The notes under the pieces were generated by a model. It saw nothing but the letters and a program-made list of their open reading frames with translations. It was not told the origin of the DNA and searched no databases. Position numbers and translations under genes: made by a program. From positions 116,686 to 179,101 of the forward strand of contig NW_006921540.1 in the NCBI RefSeq assembly GCF_000340215.1: DNA of 62,416 bases, read 5' to 3'. The DNA is from Pseudocercospora fijiensis CIRAD86 (lineage: Eukaryota > Ascomycota > Dothideomycetes > Mycosphaerellales > Mycosphaerellaceae). This document shows positions 46,901 to 60,085 of the stretch, one piece after another. Each line of letters begins with the position of its first letter. Position 1 is the stretch's first letter.

Positions 46901-48599
46901 GCGCTAGCGGCGGCGATCTTTATCGAGTACTAGACCGGCGAATATAGGACCTAGCATATCGGATAAAGGGCCTAGCATATCGGAAGTCTCTTCTAGTAGC
47001 GGTAGGTCTTCCGGAGTAGGCATTTCCTTGTCTTTATCGTCTAGTCGAGATAGTAGGCCGATATCTTCTTCGCTACGACGGTCTAGTTTAGATGTTAGTA
47101 GCGCTTCTATTAGATAAGAAGAGCTATACTAATTATCTCCGCTACGACGATTAAGCTCGGAAGTATTAGCTTAATTAGTTAAGTCGGAGCCGCTTATATT
47201 AGTTAGTGTCGCAGGTGTTAATTAGTATTCGAAATATCGACTCGAGTAGCTAGCTAAAGTCGCGTCTACTATTTAGCTATATCTTAACAATGCGGTATCG
47301 TACGAGTACGGTGTTTATAGCAATATTAGTCGGAAATACTAGGTCTACGAGCTCGTAGAGGTTTCGAGTATATTAGGGGTAATAAATCTAGTGCCTTCTA
47401 AGCCGCTAGTAAATAGCGTCGCCGGAGTAACGAGAACTTAGCACTACTATACCGCAGGCACTCGAGTGTCTTATTAAAGTAATTAAGAAGTACTCTACGA
47501 AGGGCCTCGAGTTAGTTTAGTTAAGATTAAAGGAGGTCGTTACGGCCTCTATCTCCCGCCTCGACGAGAACTCGATAGTAAGAAGTCGTACGTAGTTACT
47601 TGCAGCAAATGAGTTAGTCGGAAGGCCCTAATTAAGGACCTCTAAGTGTTAGGTATGCGAGATTTAGGAGTTATTGTTTCGGTGTGTATTAGGTACGCTA
47701 GTAGCGGATAGCTATAGATAAAGTCGCCTCGCGGGATTTAGTATAACTTAACGTATATACGTCGCATATACGAGATTTTTAGATATTCTAATTCGCAATT
47801 AGTAGCGCTACAATCTTAGCGTATTAGATATGCCGATAGTTAGTATCGCTGCGAGATAGTAGTTTAATAGCGGAGTCTACGATAAAAATTAGCGGTTTAG
47901 CTTTAGGCCTTTAGGCAAAGGATTAGGTAGAGTAGTATGTAATTAGTTATTCGGAAAGACGGAAGCTAGCCCTAATTTAAATCTATTACGTACAATCTAA
48001 CTAATTTACTACCGCGCAACGTAATCCTTAATATATAAAGGCCTAAACGGAGGTAGCAAAGATATAAGCTAAGCTCTAATAAACCGGCACGAGAGCGATC
48101 TAGATCAGCTTTCTAGACTTAGACGTTAAAGGTGGGAACTTTAACTACTCGATTAAAAAATTGTTGTAAAGCACCTTAACCCTATTGTCGCCGTTTCATT
48201 AGACTACTACTTTAGTTAAATAGCGCCTATTTGACTAGAATTCATTTAGAATTTGACCAAAAAAGCGCTTCCCTAGTATTTAATAAAAACAGCCCTTTTT
48301 AGCCAAATTCGCCCTCCTATAAGCTTAGTATGCTTAGCATGCTACTATATACTTACTGTCGCATCCGGACATAACAATTAGCTTATTTCCTAGTAAAGAA
48401 TAGGTATAGAATGCGAGAGACTGGTTTTCTTAGCATGCCTATAGAAGTAGGAGGTATATATTCAAATTCGAAGGAGGATAACAACTATATTTAGAGGCTT
48501 CTATAGGCGATAGTATGCCTCGTAGAGAACAGAGAGATTTAGAAGAGAATGATTAGCCAATATTATATGTAGAAACAGCCCTAAATCCTCTAATAAACG

Positions 48600-50681
48600 C
48601 TATAATCCTCCTTCTACTACCTCTACTACCTTTGCGCCCCTATTTATTGTCCGCTACCTCTACGTAGTAAGGCCTTCGCATTCCGCCTCTTCTAAACGCT
48701 AGTTAGCACTATATAACCCTTTAGCGGTCGCTTCTTTGTAGTAGTAGTAGTATTATTGTTGTTATAAGGCCGCATCTTCTTAGTTAGCTTATATTGTCGC
48801 TTTAGACGGTTATCGAATAGATTAGAGGTTATTAACTCGGCCGACTCGTTACCGCTAATAATAATAGGGTCGCTAGAAGGCCCTATAGCGGCGGTAGAAG
48901 CAGTAGAAGCGGCAGAAGCGGCGGTAGAAGCGGCGGTTATTATAGAAGGAGCGGTTAAAGAAGACGACAGTTAAATAGGTATTAGCGCCTCGCTAGCTCT
49001 TAGTATTCGATTATTGTTACTCGGCGGCTCGGCGCTGCTACTAAGGTTAATAACCTAGTTAACCTAGTTGTCGTCTATGTCTATAGAACAGTCGCTTTCG
49101 AGGCCGCTATCGCTAGCAATTAACTCGTTAGTAGCGTAACCGTAGTCGTCTATATTCTCGCAAGTATTGCCTTTACTATAGCAAGCGAGTAAGTACGGTT
49201 TACTAGCCTTACGACAGCTATATAGCATAGAGCGATAACGGCTCTTAATATAGCGATAGGCGCTATATAAAGTTAATAGTATGCGAGCCTGCAATTTAGC
49301 GGCTTTAGAGAGGGTTATTTCCTTATACTTACAACTAGCGTAGACTAAGAAGTTAGCGAAGAAGAAGCAGTCGCCTTTAACGAGGTTGCGCGTATACTAG
49401 TAGTATTTAATTAACCCCTATAGACATAGTAGTTTAAAGAGTAGTTTAGCTATACTATTATCGTCCTCGTATTGCTCTATAACCTAGTATATAATCAGCT
49501 TCGGACTATTTAGTACCTTATACTGCTTAGGGATCTATAGGCTAATAATGTTACTAATCTCGAAGGTCCGTAGATTGTTATACTTCCGTATACGATTAGC
49601 CTTTAGATTAGCGGCTTCTTAAGCGGCTGCTATATAGTCTATAAGCATGTTCTGTAAGTAGTCTATAGCGGCAGAGATACTAGCGCTAGAGGTATAGATA
49701 GTGCGTCGTTAGTTGCGGACGTCGTAGAGAGGCGTTGCTAAGATATTGCTATTGCTACAACGGTTATCGTTTACAGGTAGATTAAAAGGCAAGTTGTCGA
49801 GGCTAAATTGAGGCCTATTCTTATTAGTCTATTTAGTATTATAGCGGTTAGCGTCTTCGGTGGCAATGCTCTCGTTATCGTCTATAAGATTATTAATTGC
49901 TCGTAGCTTATTAGGTCTAAATAGCAGGTCCGTATTACCTTTAGTTGCCGCCGCTATAACTTCCGCTATAATAATACGAGGTTGCGTTAGCGGGTTACGG
50001 TTAAAGAAGGCCTTAAAGGGCGTTATCTTTATAGCAGTATAGAAGGTATTATTATAGATCCGTGCCGCCTCGTACGCCGCTATAACCTATCTACGGAGGC
50101 CGAGTTGTAATTTAATAGCGAGAATACGCCTCTTAAGGACACCGTTAGCTTATTCTACGAGGCCTTGCGATTAAGGGTAATAAAGCGCTCTATAAGCGAT
50201 CTTTGTACCGTACGATAATAGCAACTTCTCGACAACCCCCTTAAATTCTTTGCTATTGTCTATTTAATATAGTGCCGCAATACTAACGAAGTAGGCGAAG
50301 TCCTAAATGTAGAAGGCAATCTCGGCGCTTTCCTTCGAGGTAAGGGCGTAGATACGGCAGAATTTAGACTTATAGTCCTTTACGTAAAGGAGGTATAGAT
50401 AAGGGCTATCTAGGTCGTTTAAGAAGTTAATCTATAGAAGTTAGTAGGCGGTTGTTGAATTGTTTCTACTAAATACGTACTAAATCTATCTAGACTCGAG
50501 AGAGCGTCTTTTCTACTATAATATATTATAGAGGGTCGCTCTTCGGTATAGTAGGGCGACAATTAACTAATCTATATACCTAGTAGTACTTTAGGACCTC
50601 GATAATGTCCTTCTTCGTTATGCCGTAGAATTTCTCGTTTATAAGGTACGATATTGCGCCGCGGCGTACGTGTCCGAAAGC
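48600..50681 (-). pseudogene. Ginger-like integrase, catalytic core and C-terminus
   Basis: It continues the zinc-binding domain (AFGH near 50.68 kb, then an ILEVLKYC..C-type block) and the rve core. The first Asp is in INFLNDLDSPYLYLL near 50.42 kb. The second is in IDNSKEFKGVVEKLL near 50.25 kb. The Glu is in SQGLVE-stop-ANGVLKRR near 50.15 kb. The C-terminal part to about 48.6 kb is low complexity (Ser/Ala and Thr/Lys tracts). Stops are TAG/TAA. Confidence 0.65.
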
Positions 50682-51121
50682 ATAGTGTTTAGACCCCGTA
50701 GTAGTTCGGGTTGGTTTGGTTTAGTTTGCTAAGCCGAAACTCTAGTTTAGTTTAGGTTGGTTTGCTAAGCAACTATATAAGTAGCTAGTTCGAACTATAT
50801 AATTTATCGGTTTTTAAGAAGTATACGAATGTATACGTAGCTTTAAGCAAGCCCTTTGTAAGACTTAGCAGTATAGCCGGCAGCGTAGCCGGCATTTTTA
50901 GTCCTTAGTACTTATAGAATTTTCGAATCCTACTTAGGCTACGTAGTTGTATAAAGGTACTTATATAACCTCAAATCTATAGACAATTAGCTAAGGGCAC
51001 TAACTAATTAAAAGCATACACACACACATATAAGGCATTATAGTTCAGTTCGGAAACTGTACTCCTTAGGTATGAATTTTATCCTTTCGTTTACGGTTCA
51101 ATTCCCTAACTGCTTAGTAGA

Positions 51122-51605
51122 ATGTCTTTATCTAGATCTAGGTAGAACTCATCGATTTCCGTCGAAGCTCTCCGTAAGAAGTTTATACACTTTCCTACTA
51201 AACTATACTCTAATATTAAGTACTAGGATAGCTCCTCCCTCGATATCGGCACTATATACGAAACAGCTATAAGGCAGCTCTATAGGGCGTTCTACTAGTT
51301 ACTCGCTATACTACGGCCGAATACTAGTTCGTTTCTTAGAACTCTAGGTTATTTAGTAGATATTAAGGATAGGGCAGGCAGTAACTTCGTATTATATAAG
51401 GAAGTAGAGGCTACTATAGAGGAGTCCTTCAACCTATAGAAGATAGTAAAAGATGTAGAGGTAGCTGTAGGTCTAGGTACCTAGTTGAATTTCTAGTAGG
51501 TAGAGTATAAGGATATTTAGCAGGAGTATTAGGTAGAGTTGCGAAAGTAGGTATATAATATAGTCTAGAGAACAGGGATAATGCCTATAACTATAAGTAT
51601 TAGGT
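51122..51605 (+). pseudogene. hAT-borne unknown protein A
   Basis: From the ATG at 51122 one frame runs about 160 codons, broken only by TAG codons, each explained by CAG to TAG. Protein-like segments are ISVEALRKKFIHFPTKLYSN, LDIGTIYETAIRQLYRAFY and FVLYKEVEATIEESFNL. I do not recognise the family. It is on the opposite strand to the transposase. Confidence 0.5.
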
Positions 51606-51929
51606 TCTTTAATCTTCTTCCTTTTTTCCTTGTTTTCTTTTTCTAAAAATCTAAACTAATACAAATTAACTAGAATGTCTATCTTCTTTTAGTTCTTTGT
51701 AAGACCTAGTAGCGTAGCCGGCAGCGTAGCCGGCAGCGTAGCCGGCCTTTTAACTCCTTAGTACTAACGAGATTTTCGAAGACTTCTATTCCGTACGGCT
51801 AATAAAGTATACTATACTGTATATATATGCTTAGAGAGTATTTAGAGCGCGGTATATAGCGCCGTATAACAGCGGCTCATTTCGTATATAGAAAAGCTTA
51901 TAGATAATACTACGAACATCCTTCCTACT

Positions 51930-52340
51930 AGAACATCCATCCTACCTAGTACCGTCTCGAATATAGACATTCTAGCCTTTTAGAATCTAATCGAGTGCTT
52001 TGAAATCCTTGTCTATAATCGTTATACGCTTCGCGTAGATAGCTATAAGGTTAACCGCTAAAATAGTATTAGTATAGTCCGAAAAGAGGTAGAAGAGAAA
52101 TATATATTCGAAGATACGAACTAGGTAGGCTTCTATAGCCTCTTAAAGGGCGCCTATCGCGGAGGCTTAGAAGCGAAGGTCCGTTCTATAATCCTAGGTA
52201 ATTTCGCGAATAAGTCGTTAGAAAGGAGCTTTGCAGATTAGGAGCTTAGAACTCTTCTAATACTGCCGAATCTAACGGAGGGCTACGGCTAAAGAAGGAT
52301 TAGTAAAAAGACAGTAAGAATGCCGGCTACGCTGCCGGCT
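51930..52340 (+). pseudogene. hAT-borne unknown protein B
   Basis: A plus-strand frame of about 130 codons with TAG/TAA interruptions only. Segments include NLIECFEILVYNRYTLRVDS, GFYSLLKGAYRGGLEAKVRS and IILGNFANKSLERSFAD. The family is not recognised. It ends in an AGCCGGC pair. Confidence 0.45.
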
Positions 52341-54999
52341 ATAAATAGGACTTACTTCCTAGGCGCTATCGACGCTTCGTACGATTGCTACTAGTAGTAG
52401 AAGCGCTAGTTATCGTCTTGCGTAGAGCCTTACCCGCCGTTGTCTTACGCGGAGCCTTGCTCGCGACGCCCTTTCTAGCACCGGAGCTAGCGGTAGTAGT
52501 AGCAGCCCTCTTACGTTAATATACTATACTCGTTCTACTATTTCCGGTCTTATTACGACCCGTAGAAGGACTAGGTCCCTTCTTGCGAGGCGTCGTAACT
52601 TAGTTAAGCAGACTCGCTATTATAAAAGTCGTCGAATTGAGGAAAAAAGTACGTTACGAAGATATACGAAGGCGCGCGTAGAGCGAGGGTATTACGGAGG
52701 TAGTAGATATAGAGCGTAGAGGTATAGGTATCGATGCGAAGGTTAAATATAGCGGTAGTGTCGCGGTATCGCTAGGCAATAGAGTAAGCTTCGCGCAAGC
52801 CTATATTATAGTAACGTTAGAGTAAGGAAAGAAGGCAGGCACGGCTAAAAAAGGCAGGTACGGCTAAAAAAGGCAGGTACGGTAGACTTTGAAATATAGC
52901 CGGCATATATAGCCGGTATAGTAATAGGCGAAAGCCTCCTTTTAATAAATAGCCGGCGTAATAATAGTATCCTACTATAGTATAGATATTCTTTAGTAAT
53001 GCCTTTACTAGCTATAGTAATCTTATAAGTAACCTAGGCCTATTGCTAGTAAATATAAGAAATATTAGGTAGGCTATACTAAACAAGCTAGTTATTTAGC
53101 AGGAAAAGGCCTACTACCGTCTCTATATACCGGCTACGAGTGCCGGCTATCGCTCTAAATTCAACTCCGCCCTATCTCGGAGGCTAAGGTACCGAGCGGA
53201 AACCCTATAGCTTATATTTACTCGGTTATCGCGGAGCGCTTATAGGTAAGGTATTAGAAAAGAGTATAAAAAGTACGAGAAGAGTATCCTAGGATATAGG
53301 TCGTAAGTAAATAAGAGTAGCACGCCTAGTTATTTATATAGTACGTTACTCTATACGACTAAGAGCCTATATTATCTTATGCTTCGCTTATAAGACCTCG
53401 ACTCTACTAGTATACTATCGATCTCTTCCTCGGTCGCTAATACGCTATCTCAATTCTTCTTCGAGTTGCCGGACTTAGTACGTATCTATAGCTATATAAT
53501 AGCGCTACGTATTATAGAGAATTTCTCGTTAAAGTTTCTCTCTCGTAGGCTTGCTATCTGCCTCGTAGTATAGAGGATTAAAGTGCTAATACTAAAGAAT
53601 CTCCTTATAGTTAGGATACTAGGGCTCCTTAGGACCTTTGTATTTTAGGTCTAAATAGAGACGTATTATAAACGTTCTATCGCCCTTTCGCTTACTACCC
53701 GCTAGGTCGCGATATACGAAGAAACTAATCTAAATGTAGCTCGTCTCTATAATAGCCGGGTAAATATAGAGCGCTAGGTTTCTACTTCGTACCTTAGATT
53801 TAGGGACGGCGCGGAGATAAAATTAGAAATGTAGCCGGCACCTATAGCCGGTAAAAGGATGCGAAAATGGGCCTCCTCCTAGGTTAATCTAACGACTGAA
53901 TACAATTTCCAACTAATCCGCTATAAACCGACGCCGAATTTTAGCTAGAAGCTATATATCTTTATTTTAAAGAGTAACCCGCTTCGTATAGATAGTAAGG
54001 AGGTTTAAAAGCTTAAGCTCGGTTACGAGAAATGCCTCCGTAGCTTTCTAAAGAGTACTAATCGCCTTAGCCGTAAATCGTATACTAGACCGAAAATCTA
54101 ATATAATTTCTCGGACGAGTCGCTAGAAGGGAGTCTTAGGGATTAAAAGCTCGGTCCCTCTTTTGTTTTAGAAAAGCCGGATCTAGCGAAGGGCAATAGT
54201 ACCTAGTTTAAAGTGCCGCTTCTTTATCGTCGAGTCCTGCCTTATTCTCTTTCTTTTAATAGAAAGATAACTTTTCTTCGTAATAGTCTTCGTCCGCCTA
54301 CTCTTTTTAGCCTTCTCCTATCTACCTATAGCCTTCTTGTTTTTCGGTACTGTTTTCCGAGGAACCCCCTTCCTTCGTATATACTACGGAGAGCCTTACT
54401 CTTCCGATATCTCGTTCTCGCTACGGTCTCCCTATACTTAGCTTACTTTACCCTTGCCCTTTAGCCTCTAAAGATATTTATCTACGCGTTTAGGCGACGA
54501 GGGTATATCGGTAGGACCTAGAAAATTAATAAGTATATAATCGTAAGGAGATATTAATGCTTCTTGCCTTCTAGAACAAATAGTCTTCTATTAAACCGCC
54601 TTAGTAGGTTATCGTTAGATTCGAATAAAGGATAGTAGCTTAAGGAAGGGGAGGTAGCCGGCTTAGGAAGGCCCGAAGAGCCGAATCCTTAAGGTATATT
54701 TGTTTTTAAGAATATAGGGAAAGGGAAGAAGGAGAGGAAGAGCGAACAGAGAATTAGAAATAGTCCGTAGGTAAGCGGGGTCGGTTGCTATAGCAACTAG
54801 TCTGTTTAGGTCCTAGGAATTCGAAACACATTTCGGACATATACCGGCTATATACGCCGGCTATATTACCTTATATATAAACGCTTCGTCTCCTTAAAGC
54901 TGCTCTAAGCCTATATACGTTTCCGCTTCTCGACCCGGTATCGCCTTCTACCTCCGCCCTCCTCCTCTTCGTTATCGCTAATTAGGGTTTCGCTTAGAC

Positions 55000-57250
55000 T
55001 AAATTTCGTATTCTCTTCGCGCTCCTAGGTTTCTTCGATCTTAAGGTTTTCTAATTCTTCGATTAACTCCTTTAGTATAATCTTTAGTAACCTGCCTTAG
55101 CGATTCTAGTAGAGGAGATAGTATCGGAATACTATAATAGATTCGAAGGTAGTAGGCGAGTATATTCGATTAAAGCGGCCCTAGTAACGAGCGATACTAA
55201 AAGACCTCTTATAGCCTATACCTACGCTCGGGATAGCGAGGACGTCCCGAGCGACCGACGCTATCGTTAGAAACTTAGGCTCTAACCGCTACTATATAGC
55301 GAGAATATCGTCTCCGAATTCGTCTAGAAGACCGGTAAGATCTAGAGATTATTAGCCCTCTTTCCGAGCCTACGGGTTTATACTTACTCGCGCGCCGATA
55401 GAGATCGAACTCTTCTTTATTTACTTTAGTAGTTGCTTCCTCTTCTGCCTCTACTTCCTACCTACGAAACAGGTATAATATCGGAGCCTTCTAAACCTTC
55501 TTTTTCTTTATAGGAGCTATATTTAGACTAGTTTCTTTCCGACGCTCGTAGAATATCTTTTCTAGAATAGTCTAGTAATACTTCGGCTATACCTCGTCCG
55601 CCTTCTATTCCGGCCTCTACTAGTATATATCCTTTTCTACCGGGTTAAGTAAGCACGCAACGCTATAGATATCCCCGAACGAGTTAAAGGTAGTACTATA
55701 ATATTTATACAACTTAGTATAGGAGGTGTCTATAGCTTTCGCTATAGCTACTTTCTAGGGAACGCTCTTCTTAGCTAGCTTAGCTACGGTTTCCTCGAGC
55801 TCGTTAAAGAGCTAGTTATAGTATATAAAGATAAGGTAGATCGTCGGTCCTCGGGTTCTTCTAATCGTAGTAGTAACCTTCGCGTAATGCTTACTAATAT
55901 CGACGAGATACTCTACTTAGCGCTATTCGGTAGCGGTAAGGCCGAGCTACTTAATACCCTCGGAACTCTAATAGATCTCGAGAGCGGTACGTAAAGTATA
56001 TCCCCTCGTAACTATATAGAAAGTCGAATCGAACCGGGTCTTAACGTCTTAGGTAAAACGGAGTAGGCGCTAAGGAGGCCGCTTTTACTATCGCTTATTC
56101 TATACGATATTCTAGGCATCGGTTTTAGGGCGCTCGATTAGGTTCTTTTAAATAGCCTCGAATCGGTTATATCTCTATAAGCTCGAGTTCGTATATATTG
56201 CTAGACGACGAAGCTAGAGAAAAAGAGTTAGAACTATACTAGGTTGCCGGCTATAGGTACCGGCTACGGACAAAAGTTATACCTTATACAAAACGAGAGC
56301 GAGGCTCTCTACCTTATCCCGTTTTATTGCTATAATAAGTTTCTCGACTTTCGACTTTGCTTTATCCTTATCTAGGATCTTCTATTAGTCGTCGTTTAAT
56401 AGTGCAATTTTAAGCGTCTTAAAGAGGGCTCGGATCGCGATTTGAACTATATAAGCGAGGTAGGGAAACTTCTATAGGGATATAACTAGTAACGACGTCG
56501 GCTCCGATTTAATAGGGCTAGGGCTATTAATAGGCTCCTCTTATCGTTATTATCGTGCGTATTGTCGTACGTATCCGGAATCGTAGCGAGCTTAATATTC
56601 GGAAGATTAAGCTAGATTGTAGACCTTGTAATCTCCTCTACGTACTCGACCCTATCGATATAATTAGTAATTTCAAAGACATATACGAGTAAATTGTATA
56701 TATAACGCCTTATATAATGTTCGATTATTACTAGCGTTGTCCGTAGTAATCGAGATTAGTTTCGTTATTACGCTAACCCTATCTATTGCCGTATAGATAA
56801 GCTTCGCTATATCCTTACTAGTATAGGAACCTAGAATTTTAGGGAATCCGATTATAAGTTCCTAGAGTTTCTAATCCGAATTAATAAAGTATAGTATAAT
56901 CGAGAGGAAGGAGGCTCTTATAGTCCGGCTTAACTAGCTATCGATAGTAATAGCTACTCGGCGAGTATTACGGAGGATCTCCCGAATGTTGTCTAACGCA
57001 GCCTCTTTGTTCTTTTCGAATATAATACGCTAGGTTGTCGCGCCGAGAAATAGGGGAGAGTAGTTTATAAGATATAGGTATATCTTCTATATAGACTCCC
57101 TTTCGTAGAAGTCTTCCGGAAGACCGTTTATAGCTAGTATTTCGTTTACTAGTTGCTTAAAGTCTTCGGGGGAGAAATCGGTAGCCTTTAATCCTAGAGC
57201 TTCCTTAAGCGTAGCCTATAATAATTAGCTAGATCTCTACGGTTGATTTA
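55000..57250 (-). pseudogene. hAT transposase, RIP-inactivated
   Basis: The minus strand shows the hAT order with TAG/TAA interruptions. INYSPLFLGATT is near 57.05 kb. The first catalytic region, RRVAITIDS-stop-LSRTIRASFLSIILYFINSD, is near 56.95-56.87 kb. ISITTDNASNN, the second conserved Asp, is near 56.75 kb. The C-terminal dimerisation domain EPKFLTIASVARDVLAIPSV plus GIGYKRSFSIAR is near 55.29-55.19 kb. A BED zinc finger may lie upstream, at about 57.5-57.7 kb, but is too decayed to be sure. Confidence 0.8.
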
Positions 57251-58104
57251 GGTAGCCGGAATCTATAGCCGGCAGCTATAGCCGGCAGCTATAGCCGGCA
57301 TTTTAGAAGACATACCTCTTTCTAGAACGCTGTATCTATATTAACTCTCCTCTCTCCTTAAGATTCCCGATACCGTTTAGAATAGAGATAGTTCGTAGGC
57401 GATAAGTTCCTATCCCCTAGTTTCGGGTGTTTTAAGATTAAACCGTAGAAGTTATAGACAATTACTAGTTAACCTTTAAGTCGAGAAGTCGTATAATAGT
57501 ACAATGCCCCCCCTATAAAGAACTTCTAGAATATGTCCGTTCGCTCCTTACTCCCCTATCGCATCGAGTACTTCCGGAGTTTATACTCCTTCGAACGTAA
57601 GTATAAAGGGAACTATATCTTATAGACCTATTAATTGAACTGCTCTATATACTCGGGTTTCTAAAGATACGCCTAGCTAGCCTTTTCGAAGATTTCCGGG
57701 TTAATGCTCGATATTCTTATATCTCCGAACAACCTTCTACTTAGACTCTGTAAAGGTAAGGACTAGGTAGTAGTACCCTATAATAAATTCCTACTACTAG
57801 GATTCGGAGAGGATAAATCTAGCCCTAATCGTCGTCCGGGACTCGATAGGCTCGAAGATAAGTATACGACCTCCTCTCGACGTTATCGCAATCTCGCTCG
57901 TATACTAGACTGTTTCGACTATCGTCTCGTTATTACCCTTCCTAGTATAGCTCCTAGTATATATACAATATCGGTCGGTATGTTTTAAGGTTTCGTACGG
58001 TAAGGTAAGGACTTAGGAGTAGTAGATATATACTAGTAGCTATAGGGAAACACCCTTTCTTTTATAGTATCGTATCGTTAGGAATAGCTAGGCAGTAAAT
58101 AGCT

Positions 58105-58220
58105 AGCTACCTTTTTTTTTGTTTCCTAGCTACCTAACTACTAGATTTTTTTTTCCTAGCTACCCTAGCTAGCCTAACTACTAGAATTTCTTTCCTAGCT
58201 ACCCTAACTACCTAAATTTC
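58105..58220. repeat. TTTCCTAGCTACC tandem repeats
   Basis: Four imperfect units of TTTCCTAGCTACCCTAACTA type, separated by T-runs of varying length, inside the hAT. Confidence 0.85.
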
Positions 58221-59759
58221 GCCTTCTATACGGCGGCTCTCTCCTACTAACGGAACCGAGCTACTATACCTAACGAATCTAAGCTCGTTTTTAGTCTTAA
58301 TCTATCCTCTTTCGGTATAAGACACTCGATAAGCAAATGCTTAGGCCGAGTCTAACTACGAAACCTAAGACTAACTAATAGCTCTATTAACTAATCCTAA
58401 TCCTCGAACTCCTTCCGCTTCTTAGTAAAGACCTTAAAGAGCGCTCGAGCTTCTTCGGGTACCTACGGAGTAGTCGAGATAAAGCCGTATCGCTAAAATA
58501 GGTAATCCTTCGGAGGCTTATATAGAGATTTAGAGAATTCCAACGCTAACCTATCCTACTAGTAGCTTAGATTCCGGATATAAGCCCTCTCTGCCTTAGT
58601 AAAGATTTTATATAGCAGTAGCACTCTGCCTTCGAGAAACGCTTTCTATTTAACTATTAGTATCTGCCGGCTACGAACGCCGGCTATATATACCGAGTAT
58701 AGAATAATTACCTATACCCCTTCCTCCTATAGTAACACTTCTACCGTCCCTAGATACCTAGCCCTAATCGCATTAATCGTAAGCTACTTTGCCTTTATAG
58801 ACGTAAAGGCTTCGCTCTAATACTAATAAAGAAACTTCTACTCTATATCGAGGATATAAAGACGACTAGTCTCGATTCCAATCCTTACTAGCTTTTCGTA
58901 GTAGCTTTAACTATAATTTTCTAGATTAATAGGACTTATGCCTTAGCCCTTTACTAGTATCTCGTCTCTTTAACTGTGCTCGATCTACTCCTAGCGCTTA
59001 TCGTCTATAGCGTTAGGCCCTAAGACTACACCTATTACTAGATCGACATATAGTATCTCCTCGCTTTTTTCAGTTCCTTTATTCGTAGTATTAAGCTCTA
59101 TCGCGGCATCCTAAACTCTAGTATTATTGTTCTCGGCTATCTAAATATCTCCGTTACTATTAGTCGTATCGATAGAGGTAGCGGCTATAGGTCTAAATGC
59201 TATTAGTTAACGTGTTAAAGAAAAATATACCGGCTATAGCTGCCGGCTACGGCTACCGGCTATAGCTGCTAGCTACGGCCGCTAGCTAGATTAACTTACG
59301 CTACTAGAACTTTACGCTCGAAAACTAGCCGCAATTCTTTCCTCCTCTTAGCCTTCTCTTAGGTTGTCTTCTTATTCTAACCTTTACTTTTTTCTATAGG
59401 CGCTAGCTATCGATAGAATGCCTTATTCCGCGCCTTTCTTCTCTTATCCTTAGCTCTTTTATCCTTATCTATCTTATCCTTTCTCTCGCGGTCTCGTACG
59501 GAATTCTTCTTCGTAGAGTACTCTTCTTTAGTCTTACGCTTTTTAGTTAGACGCTTAGGTAAAACAAACTCGCGGTCTTTAGTTCTATCTTCTATTTAGC
59601 GCGCGGCGCGCTTCTCTCTTACTATTATAAGGGAAAGAGGCGGGGGCGTAGCGTATAGTAGTTGTTGTCGGTATAGGTATAGAGGAAGAAGTTAAAAGTA
59701 TAAGAATATCGCGAAGCCCTAATTGTTGCCGCCTACGTAACGTTATATAGGTAAGCTTT

Positions 59760-60085
59760 CGCAACTACGGCAACTACGCCCCGGTAATAGCAACTACGCC
59801 CTAGTAACAGCAACTACGCCCTAGCAACGGCAACTACGCCCTAGTAACGGTAATAAAGCGTAGTAAATACAACCTAGTAACTATTATAGCCGGCAATCGT
59901 AGCCGGCAGTCGAATAAGAGTATCCTTATAGCAAAACTACGCCCTAGTAACGGCAACTACGCCCTAGCAACGGCAACTACGCCCTAGTAACGGTAAAAGA
60001 GCGTAGTAAATATAATAGAGTTACTATTATAGCCGGCAATCGTAGCCGGCAGTCGAATAAGAGTATCCTTATAGTAAAACTAATA
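59760..60085. repeat. 20-bp minisatellite in two 143-bp higher-order units
   Basis: Seven or more copies of CAACTACGCCCTAGTAACGG form two blocks. Each block is followed by the same GCGTAGTAAATA, AGCCGGCAATCGTAGCCGGC and GAATAAGAGTATCCTTATAG segments. The two composite units are 143 bp apart and nearly identical, next to the right end of the hAT. Confidence 0.9.

Larger units (their letters stand above)
36511..48227. mobile_element. Large RIP-degraded element with RecQ-like helicase and DUF6589-like protein
   Basis: About 11.7 kb of strongly RIP-affected DNA. It holds two long decayed coding regions in convergent orientation, a RecQ-like helicase on the plus strand and a DUF6589-like protein on the minus strand. 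Between them lie about 4 kb of different minisatellites. I could not find TIRs, LTRs or target duplications, so the limits are those of the composition change on the left and of the adjacent integrase element on the right. Part of its ends recurs at 1-2.1 kb, which shows it is repetitive. No transposase of a known class is visible. Confidence 0.55.

Noticed and set aside
36511..48227. Terminal repeats for the RecQ/DUF6589 element
   Set aside because: I compared the edges by eye and found no convincing TIR, LTR or target duplication; the ends are left undefined.
49064..49294. 76-codon open frame on the minus strand
   Set aside because: It is a surviving stretch of the decayed integrase C-terminal region, not a separate gene.
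54213..54464. 83-codon plus-strand frame inside the hAT
   Set aside because: Low-complexity Leu/Ser/Tyr composition typical of RIP-biased DNA; no sign of selection.
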